Notes: a model not told the origin generated them from the sequence alone. 64,000 nt of DNA from Wallemia ichthyophaga EXF-994 (GCF_000400465.1 NW_008806287.1:1-64000); one strand, 5' to 3'. Shown: positions 45,294 to 56,832, numbered from the stretch's first letter. Numbers and translations are program-made.

Positions 45294-46515
45294 ATGAAAC
45301 TAACTCTAGCAGCACTCTCGCTGAGCACTTTGACAGCAGCGCAATCAATCTTCCAGCCAACACAGGGCGGAACGGGTGCAAACTTTCCAGGCTCGCCAGG
45401 CTCACCGGTCTGGGGAGAAAAGCCATTCGGCGGTGCCCACACGCCCTTCAACGACAGACCGCCATTTGCAGGTGGTGGCCCAACAGAGCACGAACGACCA
45501 CCAAAAGGCGAGGGATATGAGTTAATGAAGGAAATGGCCGGGGAAACATTTTTCGAGCATTTCTACTTTTACGCGGACCAAGATCCGACGCATGGCTATG
45601 TCGACTATACAGATTCCGAGACAGCCTTCGAAAGAGGAATGGCGGGATGGACTGAGAGTGGTGGGTAGCGGAAATCTGACGCATAATTGCGTAAGGCGCA
45701 ACTTATACCAGCATACTAATCACCCACTTGCAGGCAACCCATTTTTCATGGTGGACGCAACGCCCAAGATCGACGGACCGCGCAGGAGCATCCGCTTGGA
45801 AAGCAACTTCAACTACACGCAAGGGGTAGTTCTGCTCGATATAGTGAGCATGCCTGGCAGTGTCTGTGGGTTGTGGCCAGCGTTCTGGTCGAATGGCGAG
45901 ACATACAACTGGCCAGCATGGGGCGAGATCGATATAATTGAGGGAGTGAACGCGTTCACGGAGAACCAGTCGTCGTTCCACACGGCCAGTGGATGCTACA
46001 TAGCGGAGGGCTCGTCGAACACGTTCACGGGGCAGCTAACGCACGACGGCGAGATAGCGCGCACGTGTTCGGCATTCGAGTCAAACAACGAAGGTTGTGG
46101 GATCAAAGATAACCACAAGAACACTTATGGCACCCCGCTCAATGAGCGTGGAGGCGGCGTGTTTGCAATGCAGTGGAATGACCAGGGTATATCTACGTGG
46201 TTCTTCCCGCGCGGTGGCATTCCTGGGGATGTTCACGCAGGTGATCCAGCCCCTTCGTCGTGGGGCAAGCCTTACGCTCACTTGGACAACGAGGCTTGCG
46301 ATATCGGCGAGTACTTTAAGAACCACCAGCTTATCTTCGACACCACCCTCGCAGGTGACTGGAGCGGCAGGGTGTGGGCAGAGGAGGAAGTCTGGCAAAG
46401 TGAGACGTGCGCCAACATGACTGGATACGCGACTCCGGAGGAATTCATCAGAGAGGAGGGCGAGCAGTTCGAGGATAGCGTGTGGGAGGTTAACTATGTA
46501 AAGCTGTACCAGTAA
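45294..46515 (+). CDS. secreted GH16 endo-beta-1,3(4)-glucanase-like enzyme
   Basis: Two exons (45294-45660, 45734-46515) give 382 residues. MKLTLAALSLSTLTAAQ is a signal peptide. A Pro/Gly-rich linker follows, then the GH16 jelly-roll. The junction at ESG-NPFFMVD is in frame. The catalytic motif is GEIDIIEGVN, with two glutamates (nucleophile and acid/base) flanking the Asp. WPAFWSNGETYNWPAWGEID and the cysteine-bearing GCGIKDN and EACDIGEYF regions are typical of the basidiomycete laminarinase-type clade. The enzyme would act on beta-1,3/1,6-glucan in the fungal wall or environment. Confidence 0.92.
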
Positions 46516-46584
46516 AATGTTTCAAATGAAATGAAAATTTGCACTGATTTGATAAATGCATCTTTGCTTAATTGCGTCATCATC

Positions 46585-47471
46585 ATGCCACCGAAAATGG
46601 GGAGCAACCCCGTCGACAGTTACCGAAAGGCGCAGAAGAAGCAGGATATAAAGAAGGTGCGTGACGGTCGCTGTTACCGCTCACCGCTCACGCGACGCAG
46701 GGCAAGGAAGGCAAGAGCGACAAGGCGGACAAGAACGCAAAACTCGCGTACAAGGACACGTTCCTGCTTGAGATTGAGATAAAATCGCTAGAAGAGCGCA
46801 GTGGGCGGGAGGAATTGGACAAAAACTTAAGTGCCCACTTCACCCAGCTAAAGGAGGAACTCGAGCAAATCACCAAAGCCAAGGCGGCATTCGTAGAGGA
46901 GCATCCCGAGAAGAAGTCAGACGTGTACAGGAACCTCTCCGCCCCTTCCGCTCAGGCGCAGGCAGCACTGGCTCGTCGCCGCGATGAAAAACCTAAACAG
47001 CGCACAGGCGCACTCGATAAGAAGGGCTTCCCGCTGCATCCTGCAAGGAGTGTCTACTACGACGCCACTTACAATCCAACTGGCGTACCTCCACCGGGTA
47101 TGCCATACGCCGAGCGAGAGGAAGAGAGTGGCAGTGGGAGTGAGAGCGGCAGCGACGACATTCCTATGCCGACAGCTCCTAGGCCTAGTGGCAGCCAAAA
47201 TGAGGTGGTTGATGATAGCGATAGCGATAACGATAGCGATAACGATAGCGATCTTGATGATATTCCTATGCCAGCTGGTCCACCACCGAACGCGGCGATA
47301 CACACACACACACAAACAGTCACACACCCACAACCCACCACAGAAATCACCGAGGATGAGCGCAGAAAGGCCGCTGAGAAGGCTACTATATCCTCCGCTC
47401 CACAGATGCGCGATCTCCAGAAAGAAAGCGCGATGCTGCTGCCTGCTCAGCTCGTGCGCAAGAAGAAATAG
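46585..47471 (+). CDS. WBP11-like pre-mRNA splicing factor
   Basis: Two exons (46585-46656, 46701-47471) give 280 residues. The N-terminus MPPKMGSNPVDSYRKAQKKQDIKK resembles the WBP11/Npw38BP head (NPxDxxRKAxKKxExKK). A coiled-coil region follows, then the signature SVYYDATYNPTGVPPPGMPY. Acidic Ser/Asp repeats alternate with IPMPxxPxP motifs (DDIPMPTAPRP, DDIPMPAGPPP), the proline stretches that bind WW domains. The metazoan protein is a spliceosome-associated activator that binds PQBP1 and PP1. The C-terminus ends in KKK. Confidence 0.8.
47211..47252 (+). repeat. GATAGC/GATAAC tandem repeat
   Basis: Six-base units encode the Asp-Ser/Asp-Asn run between the two IPMP motifs of the WBP11-like protein. 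It is a simple in-frame repeat. Confidence 0.75.
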
Positions 47472-47712
47472 ACAAATGTATGATATTAGCAAGATAGATG
47501 TTTCATGAGTAGATAAGAAATATTGCGCAATGCGATATCGCAGCTGTGTGGCCCCCTTGAAGCTACTTGACAAATACGCAACCACAATCTACATAGCCTT
47601 GTGAATGAATCAATACAAATACACGAAAAAACTCTACAGAATGAAAGAAAAAGATAGGCAAACGCAAAATAGCCAAGCAGTGGCAGTGACGATCCGCGTC
47701 ACAAGAACCCAC

Positions 47713-49411
47713 TCAAGGCACCTCAGCGACTTTTTCGAGAGTGTCTTTTTCAGCAGGCGTATCCTCTCGATCGCCTTGTACGGTTTCAATAGCGTCATGC
47801 TGGTGCTGCTGTTCGCGGGTGATAGCCTGACTGCGTTCCTCCATCCACTTCTCACGCTCGATTTCCTCCTTAGTGAGGCGCTTCAACTCGAGCGAGTAAT
47901 GCGATGCGGCTCTAATACGCGGACCGAAAGCGTAGAAGACGAACGGGATAGCTATGCACAATGTTGCGATGGCTGCGAGGATATAAGACGCAACTGCGTA
48001 TGTGTGGTGGTAAGGGCCGGGGACACCGTAGGACCAATCGTAGAAGGTCGTCGTCACTAGCGCGCATGTCGCAGCTAGTATCTCCCGACAGAAGGACTGG
48101 CCTGTCACCGCACTGCTCGCGAGCATCTGGTACGAGTCTATCGTGTAGTCACTAACTACCTGTGTGCGTGTAAATGTTAGCGTGGTGCGTTTTCCAGCAG
48201 AGAGTGACTTGCTATGAATAGTATGTGCGACGCAAATCCGAATAGCCCTATGGCCACCGTCGGGAGCCACACACTGTAATCCGGCTGCCCCGTTCCACCA
48301 TACCAGTACATGGAGACGGGGAAGACAAAGGCTGAGAGCATCCCCCAGAATAGCTTGTACTCCGGCTTGTCTTCCCCAGATCGCCGAGTCGCCCATGCCT
48401 GAGCTTTCAGTTGCAAGTGGTAGCAGAGCAGTGCTAATACAAAGCCGACTTCCATCGCAAAATAGAAGAGCGAGCTGTTTGGTGCGTCGACACCCATCTC
48501 AGCATAAACCAGGGGCATGCTCTCGATGAGAAGGTAAATCAATCCATAGTTTATACCCTGTAATAAAAGTTAGCATCCTTTATAACGTCTAAAAGGCTAC
48601 TTGCGTCGTATAATCCAAAAAACAAAACTACGTATTCCGTAAAGAACATGACTGGAGGTCTGAGCAAAGTCTCCTTGAAGATAGCCTCCCAACTGCGCTT
48701 AGTTTCGTAGATGGTCCATGCGTTTGGGTTGTGATGTTTGCGTATTTCTTTAGTGCGCTTGGTGAGAATGGGAGCGGGGCGGGTTTCCGGGACGAGGACA
48801 GCGAAGAGGATGAGGAGGAAGCCACCGACGGCCATTGGGATCCAAATAGCGAGACGCCAGTCGTACCTATCGACGATATAGTCACCAATAATCCCGCCCA
48901 ACACGACAGATTCTGCCATGAAGGCCCAGAAATTAACGCCCCACAGACCTGCCTTGTCGCCGCCGCGCCAGAGATCAGGAACAAGGCAGACATAGTTAAG
49001 GATGGGTGAGGCAAAGATACCGGCGATGAAGCGAGTGACTGCAAGAGTCTCTACGTTTTGAGCGAGGCCCTGAGGGATATTGAATATGTAGAGGATGAGG
49101 AGCGAGGCTATACCAATCGGCTTGCGGCCGTAGTCCTCGCTGATGGGGATGATGAGGACGGGGCCGAGACTGTAGCCGAGAAGATAGGTCATGATGGGTA
49201 CCTTGCTCGTGATCTCTTTGATGCCGAATTCTTCTCGGTAGCGGGTGGTGGCGGGGACAACGATGGTCGACAACATCATGGCCCAGAGGGTGTTAAGGCC
49301 TACGATAAGCACAATCATCCATTTCCGCCAGGATGGGAAGTTGTACGGGTTGGCTTTGTCGGCGACGGTGAAAAGGACGAGATCGTTCTCGTCTTTGGGT
49401 GGAGTTTGCAT
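47713..49411 (-). CDS. MFS drug:H+ antiporter with two GC-AG introns
   Basis: Three exons on the minus strand (49411-48605, 48557-48213, 48159-47713) give 532 residues, all phase 0. The first 12-TM half includes TYLLGYSLGPVLIIPISEDYGRKP, the motif-A region of DHA1 antiporters; the middle has WRLAIWIPMAVGGFLLILFAVLVPETRP. Exon 2 begins GINYGLIYLLIESMPLV and exon 3 begins VVSDYTIDSYQM, both expected MFS positions. Both introns start GCAAGT rather than GT; no GT donor gives the right phase. DHA1 members export drugs, polyamines or acids at the plasma membrane. The C-terminal tail is acidic and coiled. Confidence 0.88.
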
Positions 49412-49447
49412 AGACTAGTAGATCCAATTAAATTATTAGCAATTCCT

Positions 49448-49491
49448 AGTGAATCCAAGTAAATTCAAGTAATTCCGAGTAAATTACTAGT
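49448..49491. repeat. 10-bp phased AGTRAATYC repeats
   Basis: The trinucleotide AGT recurs at 49448, 49458, 49468, 49478 and 49489, each followed by a variant of AATCC or AATTC. The spacing is one DNA helical turn. It lies between the MFS and DCN1 start codons, in their shared promoter region, so it could be an array of factor sites on one face of the helix. Confidence 0.6.
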
Positions 49492-49540
49492 AAATCCGGT
49501 TGATGATGGTTTACGGTTAAGAGCCAACAGCCAGTGACTA

Positions 49541-50408
49541 ATGAACGCATCCTCACAAAGGCAGAGAATTCTAGTTGAAGAGTGGGTCAAGTGATTTATT
49601 AGTGACATCCATTTATTCGCTTCAACACAGCTTCAGGCAGATCACCAACACCAACAACGACACAGCGACGAGGTTTTTGAAGTTAAATGGCTGGAGGTTT
49701 GATGATGCGCTGGACGAGTACTTTGCCAATCCCCCTATTCAAGTTAATAAGTCAGCGCTGACGAAACTATGGAACAAGTACAAAGACAGCGACGACGAGA
49801 ACGTCATGAGTGTCCCCGATGGTCTTATCGAATATGGCGCTGATCTCGACGTAGATCTCACTTCCATGTCTGCACTCGCTCTAGCTCAACTCTGCGGCGC
49901 TACGCTTCAGGCTGAACATTGGCCCAAGCAGTCGTGGATTTCAGGTTGGAGTGGCGTAGGCGGTGATACGCTTGATAAACAGAAGGATTATGTCCACTCT
50001 GCACCCACCAGACTATCCCAAGACAGGCAGTTTTTCAACAAAGTCTATGCTCATACGTTTGAAATGGGGAAAGGGCAAGGTGCGAGGATATTAAGTTTGG
50101 AAGATGCCAAGGCATACTGGAGTATTCTATTGGCACCGCATCTGCCAGATGAACAAGCCACTTGTCAAGACACCCACGCGTCATTGAACAAGGACTCTGG
50201 CGAAGGCTGTCAATTCACAAAGCAAATGTTAGACGGGTGGATCGAATATCTGGAACAGGAGAATGTGGCAGTTACTAAAGATACTTGGCTTGAATTCCTC
50301 AACTTTGTTAGATCAATCAACGCAGATTTCTCCAACTTTGACGACACAGCAGCGTGGCCAAGCCTGATAGATGACTTTGTAGAGCATGTAAGGAGAAGGC
50401 TGGAATAA
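49541..50408 (+). CDS. DCN1: Dcn1-like cullin neddylation E3 factor
   Basis: Two exons (49541-49581, 49631-50408) give 272 residues. The junction joins MNASSQRQRILVE to DFRQITNTNNDTATRFL, matching the conserved start of Dcn1 with its UBA-like helix (RFLKLNGWRFDDALDEYF). The PONY/cullin-binding domain follows, with LIEYGADLDVD, QFFNKVYAHTFEM and a C-terminal W-x-x-FLNFVRSINADFSNFDDTAAWPSLIDDFVEHV, the DAD patch that binds cullin. Dcn1 promotes Nedd8 transfer from Ubc12 to cullins. Confidence 0.93.
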
Positions 50409-50462
50409 ATTTTGATTTGAATGAAGCGTGACGTGTGCCTGGGTTGAATCAGTACTTGCAAC

Positions 50463-51476
50463 ATGGTTAGTGGGGGAAAACCAAGGGAACATGAGTAACT
50501 AAATGCCTGAATGCCTCACAGACACAGCCAAACCCGCAATCCATCGAAACTTGCCATCAAGACGCCATCCACGACGCGCAATTGGATTACTACGGCAAAA
50601 GACTAGCCACGGCATCCTCTGATGGAACAATAAAGATAACCGACATATCGCAAGCCGCGGAATCCACTTACGGCAACTCAAACGCTGCAAGCTTACGCGG
50701 TCATCAAGGACCCGTCTGGCAAGTTGCCTGGGCACATCCCAACTACGGTTCCATACTCGCTAGCAGCAGCTACGACGGAAAGGTGTTTATATGGAAGCAA
50801 GAACAAGGCAATAGCTGGACGCGTATCAAGGACCACACACTACACACATCCTCTGTAAACTCTATTAGCTGGGCTCCACATGAGCTTGGCCCTACACTGG
50901 CATGCGCTAGCTCTGATGGCAATGTCAGCGTGCTCACATTCCACAAGGACGGTACTTGGGAAGCATCAATCCTCGCTGCTCACAAGCTAGGCGTTAGTTC
51001 CGTGAGCTGGGCGCCGGCTACATCCCCCAACGACGTGGCTGGATTGACGAGCAGACTTGTGACTGGTGGCTGTGACAGTCTAGTGAAGATATGGTCATTC
51101 AAGTGGGTAATTTCGTAAATAGGCGTATATCCACACTAACAGACGCAGCAATGAAAATAAACAGTGGCAATGCGATGAATCTATTGGCGCCCACACCGAC
51201 TGGGTCAGGGATGTCGCTTGGTCACCTAACGTAGGCCTCTCCAAGCAATACCTCGCCTCTGCGTCACAAGACAGAAGCGTCTTTATACACACTCAAGACA
51301 CTCCACGCTCTCCATGGACCAGCACAAAACTCAACCACGACTTCAAAGATACCGTCTGGAGGCTCAGTTGGTCTCTCTCGGGCAACGTACTCGCTGCGAG
51401 TGCTGGCGATGGCCAGGTCACGCTGTGGAAGGAGAATCTAGAGAATGTGTTTGAGCTGGTCAGTGGGGGTCTTTAG
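50463..51476 (+). CDS. SEC13: Sec13 COPII/nuclear-pore WD40 protein
   Basis: Three coding exons (50463-50465, 50522-51102, 51149-51476) give 303 residues. The start codon stands alone: ATG is followed at once by a GTTAGT intron, and no other in-frame ATG precedes the body. Six WD-type blades are visible, including HDAQLDYYGKRLATASSDGTIKI, GHQGPVWQVAWAHPNYGSILASSSYDG and WVRDVAWSP, then SASQDRSVF and LSGNVLAASAGDGQVTLWKEN. Sec13 forms the COPII outer coat with Sec31 and part of the Nup84 complex, and length matches. The second junction restores SFN-NENKQWQCDE. Confidence 0.94.
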
Positions 51477-51578
51477 CGGGTCTTTGTTTCTATATAATTT
51501 TAAATTCTCTTATCGATTATCTTGTGACGTTTGTGACTTCTCACGTAGATACATTTACCGTTAGTATATTCGTATAGA

Positions 51579-52067
51579 ATGAGGAATATAATGATTGCGT
51601 GGACTCTGGATGTTAGTGGTGTGCTAGTGTACTCATAACACCACACTCACACCGCGCTTTCCCAGCCAGCCGCTGAAATTGCATTTGATTATTACAGATC
51701 AACTATAGCCATGCCAGAAGACGTGTGAGTGTGCGTCTGCCTGTAAAATTCCCCGCTAACCACCAACAGCGTACACCTCGTCAATGTCAAACAAACCTCC
51801 GATCTAAATTTGCAGTTGCACAACAAAGCCCAGAAACTGCAACTGGACTTGGAGGGCGTCAGCACACATGTTAGCGAGCTATCAGGAGACGTAGCATCCG
51901 CCCTCATCGACCACGCTAACTCCACCCACCCCGATCTTGTTCTCGTCGGAAGACGCAACCTCGGCCATTGGGAACGCCTCACTTCCGAGCAGGGCTTCTC
52001 CCTTAGCTCTCACCTCTCCACTCACATCCTATCTCCAGTCATCGTAGTCAAGTTTGCTAGGAATTAG
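51579..52067 (+). CDS. universal stress protein (UspA-fold) family
   Basis: Three exons (51579-51618, 51670-51724, 51770-52067) give 130 residues. The joined N-terminus MRNIMIAWTLDVSAAEIAFDYY then STIAMPEDVVHLVNV is the usual USP beta1-helix1-beta2 unit. The C-terminal half has HPDLVLVGRRNLG and LSSHLSTHILSPVIVVK. In ATP-binding USPs this last part reads GxxG-9x-G-S/T; here only part of it is conserved, so nucleotide binding is uncertain. The role is unknown beyond general stress association. Confidence 0.8.
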
Positions 52068-52297
52068 TTGCAAATTTTCACCTGTGTCTCAGGTATTCTA
52101 AGTGTATCATAAAATAACATAAAGCATTCGATAAAACCAGGTATCGCTGCGTGTACTACATTAGATGATTGAAAATATTCGTTACTACGTCTTGTCGTGG
52201 GTAATTGAAGGTAAATGAGAGTATCTTTGAGTAAAATTTGAAAATTTAATGAGGGTTTATTGTGCTTTGAGTTTGCTGCTAACACGAAAAGCCTTTC

Positions 52298-52518
52298 CTA
52301 AGCCCCTCGCCCTCCTCTTCCACATTTCCCACATGTTATGACACACAAGATGGCGTTGAAGATGCTCATAATGACGCGCCCGATAGCTGAAATGACTGCC
52401 ATGACTGCATGAGCCACAGATCCAATCGCAGTGTTTATGCTGTTACTCGGTTAGCCTCAACCAAACCACAATATATCCAAACGTACCAACCAAAAATCGA
52501 CGAAATGACACCACCCAT
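52298..52518 (-). CDS. 57-aa hydrophobic small protein, spliced
   Basis: Two exons on the minus strand (52518-52487, 52439-52298) sum to 174 nt, 57 residues. The protein begins MGGVISSIFGCINTAIGSVA. It consists of Ala/Ile/Val/Gly-rich hydrophobic sequence with small-residue spacing (AVMAVISAIGRVIMSIFNAI) and ends in a Cys/Gly/Arg tail (CVITCGKCGRGGRGA). Very similar short proteins of the form MGxxxSxIxxxFxxIG with a Cys/Arg tail are common in fungi, with no known function. The 47-nt intron has a GTACGT donor and GCTAAC branch. Gly2 plus Cys residues suggest possible lipidation, which is inference. Confidence 0.65.
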
Positions 52519-54319
52519 AACTACTGATTTGCTTTGCTAAAGGTGCTAGTTGATGGTCTTGGAAAACCAGCTCGCACGCACCCTTAAAGGGCCATCTGCT
52601 CCACATTTACTCCGCAGCATTCCCTGGAATGCGTCATACATTCAATTCTTCTGACAGCAATTATAGTCGCTGCATCTTACAGTTTGGAGTTTTAATCGCG
52701 TCTGTCTCACTATCTCTACCGCGCTCCATTCGCCCTTGTCGCGCATCATTACGTCATACATGGGTTCCTTGACGGAATAATAGCGCTGATGCATACTCAC
52801 ACTCTCAAACTGTCACATCTGATATTGCTTTGACGGGTTGAGTCAATCGATCGGATTTAATTTGCCTGCTCATACTGCATATGTCCAATTAACAGTCAAG
52901 GTGAATTCCGGGATACCATATACTGACAATTTGAACAATGGAGCAACACTATCGATCTTTTAGCCTCGTCAGCATTTCAAATACATCCCTATCTAAACCC
53001 TCCCCTCAATACCCACAGAGTTGAATATTTCGACTACCACCTATCTTATCTCAAATGGCTAATTTACGAGTTTTGACAATCTCCAAATAGAAATGCTTTT
53101 TTATAGCCCTAATGAGCTTGATGAGGTGTCGCCAGATTTATACCCCTATGCCTTCAATTGCGCCCTGTAGACTGTTCGGAAGTTGCAATTGGACATCGCT
53201 CTAGAGCACGCCAAAATATAGATACGGAGGATATTGCGCGCTTCAACGATATGATCAGCATATATCTAGCTGCTGGAGACAACAAGCGCCCAGAAAAACC
53301 AAGTACCCACCCTTTCAGACGTGATTTACGTTTTCCGACACATGGTGTCCACAGGACTCAATGATGGCTAGAGTGAGAAAGGATTATCATTACGAATAAT
53401 TGCATGCCTATCGTCAAAGAAAAGTGGGGTCAGCCCAACTCTGAAGTCGGGGGTTTGGCTTCAGCTCGTGCATGTCGAAATTTCAAATAATGGGAGTGTG
53501 AAGGCGATTAAGGCTGCGTTAGAATCACAGAAGGCCGGCTAATAGGATTGTGTATTTCTGTATTGCAAATTGCGCTCCTTTACACATGCTAAAACTAACT
53601 TAAGCTTAGTCGGCTACACTATTCCAGTCAAGATATGAACATCTTTAGACTTTTCAAGAATCTAGTCGCTACAGAATACAGCACTCGTCATTGAGCATTA
53701 CCTTTACGATCTGGAGATTACGAGCTTTACTATGGTTGTTTGGTTGAATTATAGGATATTTCAGCTGTAATAGTGCTCTTTAATTATAAAGGCGGCTTTT
53801 TAATGTACGACTGTTGGATTTCGTGAGTGATTGACCGCGTCTGAGCTTTTGCTGCACTGTGTCGGTCAACTGTAATGCTGCATAGCGAGATAAGCGAAGA
53901 TTCATGTGAAATGCTGACACTGGATGTATTTATGCAGATGTTATAACCTACTTCCTCACACTTTGACTCGTCTTGACCAGCCTAAAGCCGGCGGAGTCTT
54001 TCAAATTACTCACCTTGATACAGATAGCTCGTTGAACAGACGCGCATAGAAAGTTTAACCATCCAGCCTCATTGTTGATACTAAATGCTAGGATAGGCTC
54101 TTGTCAAACTCTCACATACCTCGAATCACAACGCATTCACTGTGATAACCCGACTCTGGTGACATCATTGATGCACAACCAGAGGATTCAGATCGATGAC
54201 CAATAGTGCTACAGGTGAAATGCCGAAAGCTATTCTAAGCAACTCCGAGTCGTGGCTCATCATGTTGCACCGCAGGTTGAAGAGTTGTAACCCAAATTGT
54301 AATGCATAAACATAAGCTA
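52519..54319. other. gene-poor stretch
   Basis: This is the longest gap in the window, about 1.8 kb. Only short frames occur, the longest 68 codons at 53158-53364. A 110-base open stretch at 53431-53541 ends in an in-frame stop with protein-like composition, possibly a relic. The near-repeat CGTCATACA occurs at about 52632 and 52752. I see no transposon ends, tandem array or tRNA. Confidence 0.45.
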
Positions 54320-56832
54320 TCAATGGATGTCGTTTATACGTACGAACGGAGCGTTCGTATAGAGACATTTCTTGGCAGAGTACGACAGAGCTGATGTTAG
54401 GATATCGAGCTCATTTCCATTTTCGTCGGCATTGGCGAATGTCAAGTCTTTGTACACCTGCTCAGAGCTGACGCTGCGCTTGACGTGGACGTCTGACAGG
54501 ATGCTGAGCGTCACTGCACATCTGGCTATGAGTGCGTTAGAAATGACTCCCACATGGCACTACACTCACGCCAGCTAATGCCTATATCCGAGACACCTTT
54601 GCGTACATCGTCGAATAGAATGGGTTGACCGCTTGCTGGACAATTCTCACCGAGGTTGGTCGAGTGAGTGAGTGAGAGTGGATCACTCATGTCCTGGGTG
54701 GAGTTGGCCATCACTTGGTCCCCCATACCCGGATAGCAATCTTGAATCTTGGTAGCTATCTCTATGAGCTGAGGTGGTGAGCTCTGTATATACTTGGCTG
54801 CGTGTGTTAGACGCGCAATTATCTGAGTGCAATTCTCAGGTAATAGTTGCATTTCTGCAAGTCCGAGCACCCTCTGACAAGTCATGAAAAGTATCCCAAT
54901 CAATAGGATAGCCTCGAGCTCGACACGCCTAAATCTACGATCCTGATTGACCATCATGTTAAGGTGGGTTGAGAGCAGGTACACCTTGCGTATTATATCA
55001 AATGCTGGTATGGTCCAGAAGTCACAGCTCAGCATCTGCTCTATCCTACTCTCGAGCGATATAGGTGCTGTGTTGATTTGTTGAAATGCGCCAGGGTTGT
55101 AGTGCGTGAGTATGACATTAGAGTAGGTTTCGACGAATTTGTGAAAGTATTGATCTAGTAGTGTTAACAATTCAACATTATTCACTTGCTGTTGACACCT
55201 CTCAATCACACCGCTTAAATCCCTAGTCGACGACTTCCATATATCGGTGAGCTGCATCACGTTTGCACTGATCTCGTCAATCAGTGATCCCCTCACTTCC
55301 TCATCAGGTAGAACATTATCGCTTATTGAGAGAATGCATGTCAGCTTGGCTTCCTCCACATACTCTGTATCTTCAGGTGAACGGTGAAAGAACAACCACG
55401 CGTATCCATTCGAATTGGGAAGTTTACGCGCTGAGTAGACGAGTGGTGCTTGCATCTTACCCACTCGCGACCCGTACACACTCTCAGCGATATCTTCGTA
55501 CAGCTTTCTCTGTTTCCGAGTTGCAGAAATCGACAACGCAGTAATAACGGAGCTTGTATATACGTCGATTATTTTTATTTCTCCATCTGCGAACCACAGC
55601 ACTAAGAAGTTTGATGACAGTTTATCCAATCCAACAACCATGCTCAGATTCGAGATATCTAACTCAACGGCCTCCTTAAGCGCCTGTTTAATAAATAGCG
55701 ATCCAGGTGTTGTCCATATTAAAGCACCGTCCATGTATTTGAAGGTTGTGAGAGATTGACCATTCGAAGGCTGTAGTATGGCTGGTTCGCTGTGTACTGA
55801 GGTTGTGTTTGTACTGTCTGAGTGTTTAAGTGCTGTCACGTAGATGTCGTAGTCAGTGTTAGCAAAGTAGATATCCAGAATGACTACCATGTAGGGTTAG
55901 TCGGGCATATCACACCAAGTTAGACAATACACACATCCATCATCGCAGCTGCGCCATTCGGAAGTGGTGATGAGGGATATCCAACATGCTGACGGTGTTT
56001 CCAACATGGATACCAATTCCATTTGGCCATGTTGAACGTGTCTAAGCTGATTAATAAGAACACCGCTGAACATACACCCACTCACCTCCACAAAAACAAA
56101 TCACCAGATTTAGTTCCAGTAATCAACACTGAGATGTCCCTAGGTGTTATTGGAAGGCTGTACGTAGGAGGATTGCTCGACCAAGCCATGCAGAGTATCT
56201 GAGATTTGAGAGCAACGCCAAAGAGGGCCAATTGATTAGATTTATCATTGTCGTTGAGTTGGTTCAAGTTAAACTCTCTCAGCCTGGCTGAAACATCAAA
56301 CGTCGGTAGCCATTTACCAACAAAGAAATTTACTTTCGGTGCAACGATAAACAAATCGCAGTTTGAAGACAGTGTGGCTAGTAAGCAGCCACCGTAAGAC
56401 GTTAAATTTGCAGGAGACCACGCCGTTGATTTCCATCCATTCCACAACGCCGAATCAGAAACTGGCTCAACGATACACGGATCTGCGCGAGTGCATCAGA
56501 GAGAGCTACGAACATAGTGCACACACACGTGGATAGTTTTCAATGTACATATGCGCAGGTGGGAATTCAGATAGAGGAATTTGGGTATCGAATACGTTGT
56601 ACTCTCCGAGTGAGGGCTTTGAGCGTATAGCAGCGTCCTCTGAGATGGACTTGGATTGTTTCTTCCATAGCGCTTTGGCCTGGTCTTTGTTGTGTAGCAG
56701 CGCAGTGTTTGGTGTGAGCACATCTACGCGTCGACGCAGAGACAGGGATAGCTGCCCGTTGTCGGAGATTTCAGTGAGAACACAATTACTTGGTCCAAGC
56801 GGCAGTCCACTTAGACGAATATAACTAGCCAT
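54320..56832 (-). CDS. TFIIIC 90-kDa-like subunit (WD40 plus C-terminal zinc-finger domain)
   Basis: Five exons on the minus strand (56832-56529, 56482-56086, 56041-55935, 55883-54570, 54525-54320) sum to 2328 nt, 775 residues. The N-terminus MASYIRLSGLPLGPSNCVLTE and SALWNGWKSTAWSPANL match the beta-propeller of TFIIIC delta/Sfc9/GTF3C4. The C-terminus GENCPASGQPILFDDVRKG, then ISWPRCAVTLSILS, matches the TFIIIC zinc-finger region, but several cysteines are missing (CPAS instead of CPxC; no His-Cys before WPRC). The protein would help TFIIIC recruit Pol III to tRNA genes. An in-frame Met at 56925 would overlap the upstream gene. The third intron (55884-55934) is the least certain. Confidence 0.78.

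Noticed and set aside
53158-53364. 68-codon frame in the gene-poor stretch
   Set aside because: No recognisable motif, no plausible neighbouring exon, composition like random translation.
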